NCBI RefSeq assembly: GCF_011421635.1
Contig: NZ_WTLI01000002.1
Coordinates: forward strand, 248,347 to 312,346
Reading direction: 5' to 3'
Length of the DNA: 64,000 nucleotides
DNA from: Paenibacillus turpanensis
Lineage (GTDB): Bacteria > Bacillota > Bacilli > Paenibacillales > YIM-B00363
Shown piece after piece: positions 58,291 through 64,000 of the stretch; positions within the stretch are counted from its first letter, which is position 1, and every line of letters begins with the position of its first letter. The notes under the pieces are model-generated. The model did not search any database and had not been told where the DNA came from. It was given only the letters and a program-made list of their open reading frames with translations. The translations under genes were made by a program, and so were the position numbers.

Positions 58291-58314
58291 TTTCTATCAT
58301 CTCTATGATAGAAA
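58291..58314. promoter_or_regulatory. 10-bp inverted repeat upstream of spoIIB
   Basis: TTTCTATCAT (58291-58300), spacer CTCT, ATGATAGAAA (58305-58314), a perfect dyad about 25 bases ahead of the spoIIB ATG. Could be an operator or an mRNA hairpin. Confidence 0.55.
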
Positions 58315-58338
58315 ATGAGAGAATAGAACAAGCCCCAT

Positions 58339-58380
58339 AAAAAAAGCCTATGCCGGATCCGAGGATTCCTGCACAGGCTT
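58339..58380 (-). terminator. Terminator after murC
   Basis: Arms AAGCCTATGC (58344-58353) / GCACAGGCTT (58371-58380), one mismatch, T-run on the minus strand. Confidence 0.88.
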
Positions 58381-58401
58381 ACTTAACGGTAACGCGAGAC
58401 A

Positions 58402-59781
58402 CTAAGCAAATCGCTCCGGCAGCCTTTTGGCCAGCTCATAAGCTGTTTTCCAAATATCCCCTGCCCCCATCGTTAGAACCAAGTCACCGCTCTTCGTGTC
58501 ATGCATCAAATGCTCCAGCACTTCTTCCTTCGTCGAAATGTACTTCACATTGGCATTACTGTTTAGGCGGATTAGATCAACCAGCCGCTGCGAGCTGACG
58601 CCTTCAATTTGCTGCTCTCCGGCGGGTGAGAATATATCCGTGATGATGACCTCGTCCGCATCCGCGAACGCACGGCTGAACGAATCAAGCAGGAAGAACG
58701 TTCGCGTATAGCGTTGCGGCTGAAAAACGGCGATGATCTTTTTACCCGTCGCTTTCGCAGCCACAATTGTGGCTTGGATTTCCGTCGGATGATGCGCATA
58801 ATCGTCGATCACCAAAATATCGTTAACCTCACCCAGCACCTGGAAGCGGCGCTTGGCCCCGCGGAACTCCTTGATTGCCTCCGCAACCGCCGCAAAGGAT
58901 ACGCCCGCCTCAAGGCAAACAATGAGAGTAGCCAGCGCATTCAGCACGTTATGACGGCCCGGTACGGACAGCTCCAACCTGCCTAGAACGCCTTCACGGC
59001 TTCTCACATCAAACGATACCCGGCGGTCGCCAAGTTCAATATTTTCCGCAACATAGTCCGCATCGCTGGTAATGCCGTAGGTAACAACCTCCGAGCGAAT
59101 TCCGGACAGCATTTCTTGTAAGTATGGATCGTCTAAACAGACGACTGCCTTTCCGCCATCCTTCACTTGGCTTAAAAATTTACGATAAGCTTCCTTCAAA
59201 TTTTCAAAATTCCCGTCGTAATTTTCCAAGTGATCGGCTTCAATATTGGTCACGATCCCGAGTGTTGGGTGGTACTGGAGGAACGAGCCATCGCTCTCAT
59301 CCGCCTCGGCAACGACGTACTCCCCTTTGCCCGCTTTCGCATTGCTGCCGACATTCATAATTTCCCCGCCGATAATAAAAGTCGGATCCATTCCCGTTTC
59401 TTCCATCACCAGCGCAATCATCGAAGAGGTCGTCGTTTTTCCGTGAGCGCCTGCTACGGCTATGCCCTTCTTCTGATCCATCAGCCGGGCCAGCATTTGC
59501 GAGCGATGAATGATCGGAATATTCATTTGCTGCGCAGCCGCCATTTCTACATTATCCTTGGAAAGGGCTGTAGAATAGACGACTAGATCGGCGCCCTGAA
59601 CATTCCGCTCGTGGTGTCCTATATATACACCGGCGCCTTTGGCCGTAAGTTTCTCCGTCAGCTCCTGCTGAGCGACGTCCGAACCCGTAACCCGGTACCC
59701 CATTTCCAGCATCACACGGGCGATGGCACTCATTCCATACCCGCCGATGCCGATAAAATGAACATGCTCCAGAGAACTCAA
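58402..59781 (-). CDS. murC: UDP-N-acetylmuramate-L-alanine ligase MurC
   Basis: 459 residues. Adds L-Ala to UDP-MurNAc, the first stem-peptide step. UDP-binding HFIGIGGYGMSAIARVML (8-25), ATP loop VAGAHGKTTTSSM (about 107), central DESDGSF and C-terminal DDYAHHPTEI. Seven bases after folC; in B. subtilis murC is elsewhere, so this position is lineage-specific. Confidence 0.97.
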   Translation of the reverse strand: MSSLEHVHFIGIGGYGMSAIARVMLEMGYRVTGSDVAQQELTEKLTAKGAGVYIGHHERNVQGADLVVYSTALSKDNVEMAAAQQMNIPIIHRSQMLARLMDQKKGIAVAGAHGKTTTSSMIALVMEETGMDPTFIIGGEIMNVGSNAKAGKGEYVVAEADESDGSFLQYHPTLGIVTNIEADHLENYDGNFENLKEAYRKFLSQVKDGGKAVVCLDDPYLQEMLSGIRSEVVTYGITSDADYVAENIELGDRRVSFDVRSREGVLGRLELSVPGRHNVLNALATLIVCLEAGVSFAAVAEAIKEFRGAKRRFQVLGEVNDILVIDDYAHHPTEIQATIVAAKATGKKIIAVFQPQRYTRTFFLLDSFSRAFADADEVIITDIFSPAGEQQIEGVSSQRLVDLIRLNSNANVKYISTKEEVLEHLMHDTKSGDLVLTMGAGDIWKTAYELAKRLPERFA

Positions 59782-59788
59782 GGCCCCG

Positions 59789-61165
59789 TCACCATCCTTT
59801 GTCAGTATCCGTCAGCTTCATCAGCTGCGCACGCACATCGGAAATTAAATAAAGAGATCCGGAGATCACTGCCAAGTCTCCAGATTCCGCACGATCTAGC
59901 AGTTGTTCCAACGCACGGCTCCACTCCGGTTCACAGAAAAGCTCAGCGGCAGCGCCAGTTTCGGCTTTCAGCTCCGAAGCTACCCGAAAAAGCTCCTCCG
60001 CCTCTAATTTCTTGCGGAAATCGGGCTCAGTAAATAAGATCGAATTCGCTATAGGTAGTATATGCTGCAAATAATCTTTATGATTCTTAGTTGAAAGCAT
60101 TCCGATCAATAGATGCAGCTTTTTATACGTGTAAACCTTCTTTAATGCGTCCGCTAATGCCGCGGCCCCCTCCGGATTATGGGCGCCGTCAAGGAGGACC
60201 TGCAATCCTGGGCGGTCAGCAAGCTCTATCGCCTCTAATCTGCCCAGCCAGCTCGTTTCACGGAACGCCTGAAGCAGGTCTTCCGGATCAAGCAGCGCGG
60301 CATAGTATTGGCGCAGCACCTCCAGCGTCATTAATGCCGCGGCGGCATTTTTCACCTGGTGCTCCCCGTTCATCGTGAGGGTCATATCGGGAAGCTTACG
60401 AAACGGTCCGTCGAAATGGAACACCTGCTTATTTTTCTGCACCTCTCCGACCTCGACCTCAAAATCCTCACCTAGAACATACAGCTTCGATTTACGCTGC
60501 TCCGCAGTTTCGCGAAACACCTGAAGCGCCTCCGGATGCTCGGCGGTCGTCACCACCGGCACGCCCGGCTTAATAATGCCGGCCTTTTCCGCAGCAATCT
60601 CCGCAATTGTCTCCCCTAGTACATCCGTATGATCGAAACCTACATTCGTGATAACCGAAACGACTGGAGTTACGATATTTGTAGAGTCGAGCCTTCCGCC
60701 AAGCCCTGTTTCCCAGACGACAAAATCAGGGTAAGACACGGTTGCAAAATAAATAAGCGCGGCAGCTGTTGTAACCTCGAACATCGTTGGAGAGCCAATA
60801 TCCGACCCTTCCATTTCATCGGCAACAGGCTTTAAGCGATTTGCAATGTTGAGCAGGTCCTCATCCGCCAAGTCTACTCCATTATGCTGAATCCGATCCG
60901 TAAACCGGGTTAAATAAGGAGAGGTGAAGGTGCCGACATCGTATCCGGCCTGCATAAGCGCCCGCGTTAAATAGGCGCAGGTCGAGCCCTTGCCGTTCGT
61001 CCCGGCGACGTGAATAAACTTCAGCCGACGCTCCGGATTCCCGAACCGCTCCATCATATACTCCATCCGCTTTAATCCCGGCTTGGGGCCAAAGGCAATC
61101 AGCCCTTTGATCCAGCTGATTGCCTCCTCCGCATTCGCGAACGGGGCATTTGTATTTGGCTCCAT
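59789..61165 (-). CDS. folC: Bifunctional folylpolyglutamate/dihydrofolate synthase
   Basis: 458 residues from ATG 61165, 8 bases after GGAGG; a TTG seven codons upstream overlaps the valS side and is less likely. Mur-ligase fold: P-loop VAGTNGKGS (53-61), WETGLGGRLDSTN and LLDGAHNPEG. Adds glutamates to folate. Directly downstream of valS, the conserved Firmicute order. Confidence 0.96.
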   Translation of the reverse strand: MEPNTNAPFANAEEAISWIKGLIAFGPKPGLKRMEYMMERFGNPERRLKFIHVAGTNGKGSTCAYLTRALMQAGYDVGTFTSPYLTRFTDRIQHNGVDLADEDLLNIANRLKPVADEMEGSDIGSPTMFEVTTAAALIYFATVSYPDFVVWETGLGGRLDSTNIVTPVVSVITNVGFDHTDVLGETIAEIAAEKAGIIKPGVPVVTTAEHPEALQVFRETAEQRKSKLYVLGEDFEVEVGEVQKNKQVFHFDGPFRKLPDMTLTMNGEHQVKNAAAALMTLEVLRQYYAALLDPEDLLQAFRETSWLGRLEAIELADRPGLQVLLDGAHNPEGAAALADALKKVYTYKKLHLLIGMLSTKNHKDYLQHILPIANSILFTEPDFRKKLEAEELFRVASELKAETGAAAELFCEPEWSRALEQLLDRAESGDLAVISGSLYLISDVRAQLMKLTDTDKGW

Positions 61166-61186
61166 TTCGATTCCCTCCGTCCCCAA

Positions 61187-63859
61187 TTAGCTTTTCAGCT
61201 CCGCGATGCGCGCAAGCACCTTGTCGCGTTTATCGATGTAGTCCTCGCGCTTGCGGCGTTCTTCTTCGATAACGGCAGCCGGAGCCTTCGCCACGAAGCC
61301 TTCGTTCGCCAGCTTCTTGTCGATGCGCTCTACCTCGCCGTTCAGCGTAGCCAGCTCCTTCTCAAGTCGGCCAACCTCTTGAGCAATATCGATGAGTCCA
61401 GCCAGAGGCAGGAACAGCTCTGCTCCGGTCACAACGGCGGTCATCGCTTTTTCCGGCGGAGCCATGCTTGCAGCGATATCCAGCTTCGACGTTCCGCAGA
61501 AGCGCTCGATATAATGACGGTTGCGTGTCAATACAGCACTAATTTCCTCGCTGCCGGGCTTCACCGCGAGCTCAACCTTCTTGCTCATCGGCACGTTCAC
61601 TTCCGCCCTGATGTTCCGCACGGCGCGGATGACGTCCATGAGCAGCTCCATTTCCTTTACGGCCGCGTCGGCTTCGAAACGTGCTTCATAAACCGGCCAC
61701 TTCGCCAGTGTAATCGTCTCGCCTTGATGCGGCAGATGCTGCCAAATTTCTTCACTGATAAACGGCATAAAAGGATGGATCAGGCGCATCGTTTGGTCCA
61801 GCACATACGAGAGCACCGACTGAGTCGTCTTTTTCGCTTCCGCATCCGTACCGTACAGACTGAGCTTGGCAAATTCGATATACCAATCGCACAGATCATC
61901 CCAAATAAAGTTGTATAAAACACGGCCGGTTTCACCGAATTCATAGCTGTCGATTAAACGAGTGACTTCGCGAGCCGTTTCATTAAGACGATGCAAAATC
62001 CAGCGGTCCGCGGTATTCATCTTGTCCGTATCAAGCTGGATATCTTCAGCGGTAAAGTCCTGCAGATTCATCAGCGCAAAGCGGGATGCATTCCATATCT
62101 TATTCGCAAAGTTGCGCGCCTGCTCGACCCGCTCCCAACGGAAGCGCAAATCCTGTCCCGGAGTGATGCCGGTAGACAGCATAAAGCGCATCGCATCCGC
62201 GCCGTACTTCTCAATAACCTCAAGCGGATCGACCCCGTTGCCGAGCGACTTGGACATCTTACGTCCTTCGGAGTCGCGGACAAGACCGTGGATCAGCACA
62301 TCCTTAAACGGATTCTGGTCCGTAAACTCCAGAGCCGTGAAAATCATCCGTGCGACCCAGAAGAAAATAATATCGTAGCCCGTAACGAGCACATCCGTAG
62401 GATAAAACCGCTTGAAGTCCTCCGACTGCTCATTCGGCCAGCCAAGCGTGGAGAACGGCCACAGGCCGGAGCTGAACCATGTATCGAGCACATCATTATC
62501 CTGCTGGATCGAGGCGCTGCCGCAGTGCTTACATGCCGACGGATCGCTGGATGCTACCGTCATGCCGCCGCAGCTTTCGCAGTACCAAGCCGGGATACGG
62601 TGCCCCCACCACAGCTGGCGGGAGATACACCAATCGCGAATATTTTCGATCCAGTGCAGGTACGTCTTCTCGAAGCGGTCCGGTACAAAGCGGACGCCCT
62701 GCCCCGACTTCTGCACTTCAATGGCACGATCGGCCAGCGGCTGCATTTTGACGAACCACTGCGTGGACAGGTAGGGCTCAACAACCGCGCCGCTGCGCTC
62801 GCTGTGGCCGACCTGATGCGTATGCTCCTCAATGCGAAGCAGCACGCCTTGTTCCTTCATGTCCGCAACGATCTGCTTGCGGCAGTCGAAGCGATCCATG
62901 CCGGCGTACTTGCCGGCCGCATCGTTCATCTTGCCGCTCTCGTCCATCACGAGGATTTGCGGCAGATCATGACGCAGCCCGACCTCAAAGTCGTTCGGGT
63001 CGTGAGCCGGCGTAATTTTTACCGCGCCGCTGCCGAACTCCTTATCGACATACTCATCTGCAATAACCGGAATTTCCCGCCCGATAATCGGGAGAACGAG
63101 CATCTTGCCGATCATATGCTTGTAACGCTCATCCTCCGGATGAACCGCTACCGCCGTATCGCCCAGCATCGTCTCTGGACGCGTCGTCGCCACCACAATG
63201 TGGCCGCTGCCATCCTTAAGCGGATACTGCAAATGATAAAGCGCGCCTTGAACCTCTTTGTACTCTACTTCAATATCCGACAAAGCGGTGCGGGCAGCCG
63301 GGTCCCAGTTAATAATTTTGTTGCCGCGGTAAATCAAGCCCTTTTCATATAAACGGACAAACACTTCGCGAACCGCCTGGGAAAGCCCTTCGTCCATCGT
63401 AAAGCGCTCGCGGGAATAATCCAGCGAGAAGCCCATTTTCGACCATTGCTCATGGATCGTTTTCTGCGAATATTCCTTCCAATCCCAAACCTTCTCCAAA
63501 AATTTCTCGCGGCCAAGATCATAACGGCTTACGCCTTCCTCGCGCAGTTTCTGTTCCACCTTCGCCTGCGTAGCGATTCCGGCATGATCCGTTCCCGGCA
63601 GCCAGAGGGCGTCGTAGCCCTGCATGCGCTTAGCGCGGACCATGATGTCCTGCAGCGTAAAATCGAGCGCATGCCCGATATGAAGCACACCGGTTACGTT
63701 CGGCGGCGGAATGACGATCGTGTACGTTTCTGCGTCGGTACGGCTACCGGCCTTAAAAAAACCATTATTCAGCCAGTATTCCGTCCATTTGCGCTCTGCT
63801 TCTTTGGGTTCGTAGGTTGTCGGCATCGTTAAGCCGTTTTGTGCATTTGCTTCGGTCAT
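61187..63859 (-). CDS. valS: Valyl-tRNA synthetase
   Basis: 890 residues; ATG 63859 after CTGGAGGATGATTTTCCG. Class I enzyme: HIGH motif HIGH (60-63), editing domain with [14 protein letters not shown], zinc-like cysteine cluster CESCGG...CKHCG, KMSKS loop [11 protein letters not shown], and the C-terminal coiled-coil arm ([20 protein letters not shown]). Regulated by the T-box leader that runs off the right edge. Confidence 0.98.
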   Translation of the reverse strand: MTEANAQNGLTMPTTYEPKEAERKWTEYWLNNGFFKAGSRTDAETYTIVIPPPNVTGVLHIGHALDFTLQDIMVRAKRMQGYDALWLPGTDHAGIATQAKVEQKLREEGVSRYDLGREKFLEKVWDWKEYSQKTIHEQWSKMGFSLDYSRERFTMDEGLSQAVREVFVRLYEKGLIYRGNKIINWDPAARTALSDIEVEYKEVQGALYHLQYPLKDGSGHIVVATTRPETMLGDTAVAVHPEDERYKHMIGKMLVLPIIGREIPVIADEYVDKEFGSGAVKITPAHDPNDFEVGLRHDLPQILVMDESGKMNDAAGKYAGMDRFDCRKQIVADMKEQGVLLRIEEHTHQVGHSERSGAVVEPYLSTQWFVKMQPLADRAIEVQKSGQGVRFVPDRFEKTYLHWIENIRDWCISRQLWWGHRIPAWYCESCGGMTVASSDPSACKHCGSASIQQDNDVLDTWFSSGLWPFSTLGWPNEQSEDFKRFYPTDVLVTGYDIIFFWVARMIFTALEFTDQNPFKDVLIHGLVRDSEGRKMSKSLGNGVDPLEVIEKYGADAMRFMLSTGITPGQDLRFRWERVEQARNFANKIWNASRFALMNLQDFTAEDIQLDTDKMNTADRWILHRLNETAREVTRLIDSYEFGETGRVLYNFIWDDLCDWYIEFAKLSLYGTDAEAKKTTQSVLSYVLDQTMRLIHPFMPFISEEIWQHLPHQGETITLAKWPVYEARFEADAAVKEMELLMDVIRAVRNIRAEVNVPMSKKVELAVKPGSEEISAVLTRNRHYIERFCGTSKLDIAASMAPPEKAMTAVVTGAELFLPLAGLIDIAQEVGRLEKELATLNGEVERIDKKLANEGFVAKAPAAVIEEERRKREDYIDKRDKVLARIAELKS

Positions 63860-63889
63860 CGGAAAATCATCCTCCAGCTTTAATCAGTT

Positions 63890-64000
63890 TACAACAAAAA
63901 AAGCCCTCCGTCCTCAAAGGACGAAAGGCAAGCTTCCGTGGTACCACCTTTGTTTCACCCGAGCTTTACCGGTTCGGCCGGATCGGGTGACACTTTCATG
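63890..64000 (-). promoter_or_regulatory. T-box leader of valS, 5' part outside the window
   Basis: The antiterminator sequence GGTGGTACCACGG is at 63936-63948 on the minus strand, preceded by a Stem III-like hairpin (63950-64000). Ligand expected to be uncharged tRNA-Val. The specifier loop lies beyond 64000. Confidence 0.9.
63896..63929 (-). terminator. Regulated terminator of the valS T-box
   Basis: Stem CGTCCT (63909-63914) / AGGACG (63918-63923), extended by outer GCC/GGC, followed by seven Ts on the minus strand. Confidence 0.88.

Noticed and set aside
61991-63352. 453-residue plus-strand ORF opposite valS
   Set aside because: Open only because of codon bias in valS; its translation has no recognisable features.

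Overview
The window is a chromosomal core region of a spore-forming Firmicute, most likely a member of the Paenibacillaceae. The evidence is the density of sporulation genes (spoVB, comN, a SpoIID-like protein, bofC, safA, spo0B, spoIVFA/spoIVFB, spoIIB), T-box control of aminoacyl-tRNA synthetases, an S-layer-anchored (SLH) amidase, the Firmicute-type L27/Prp pair, separate secD and secF genes, and base composition near half GC. Gene order closely follows the Bacillus subtilis segment from valS to aspS. Almost everything is on the minus strand, so transcription runs from right (64000) to left (1).

Read in the direction of transcription: a cut-off T-box leader, valS, folC and murC (64000-58402); spoIIB, a plus-strand SLH amidase, a DUF4321 protein, maf and radC (58266-53610); the cell-shape and division set mreB, mreC, mreD, minC, minD, rodA (53551-48431); a TPP-riboswitch-controlled ECF transporter of the YkoE/YkoD/YkoC type for thiamine or its pyrimidine precursor (48356-45266); spoIVFA, spoIVFB, rng (45189-42018); rplU, prp, rpmA, spo0B, obg (41857-38804); a TrpD-like protein with its own promoter and terminator; then the amino-acid run pheB, hom, thrC, thrB, pheA, ilvE (37484-31879); safA and bofC; ruvC, ruvA, ruvB, a SpoIID/SPOR protein, queA, tgt, yajC (29417-22550); a mixed-strand stretch with yrzE, yrbG, spoVB and comN; secD, secF, a cation-efflux protein, recJ, apt (19014-12865); a lone membrane-protein gene and a 79-bp tandem repeat array; relA, dtd, a tiny ORF and hemZ; an accessory group with a membrane-anchored FAD oxidoreductase and two unknown membrane proteins; and a T-box-controlled hisS-aspS pair, with aspS running off the left edge.

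The core genes are ordinary. The parts that do not follow the conserved order are the most interesting: (i) 11276-12739, where a 277-residue membrane protein and 3.5 copies of a 79-bp hairpin-bearing repeat separate apt from relA; (ii) 3380-6619, with the FAD protein, a long RNA hairpin over a ribosome-binding site, and a membrane protein made of two gap-free 117-residue repeats; (iii) the YkoE/D/C insert between rodA and spoIVFA; (iv) a TrpD-like gene behind a 21-bp palindrome. No prophage, transposase, CRISPR array, tRNA or rRNA gene was recognised. Starts were moved from the longest ORF to the codon with the best ribosome-binding site where these differed, and the reason is given in each entry.
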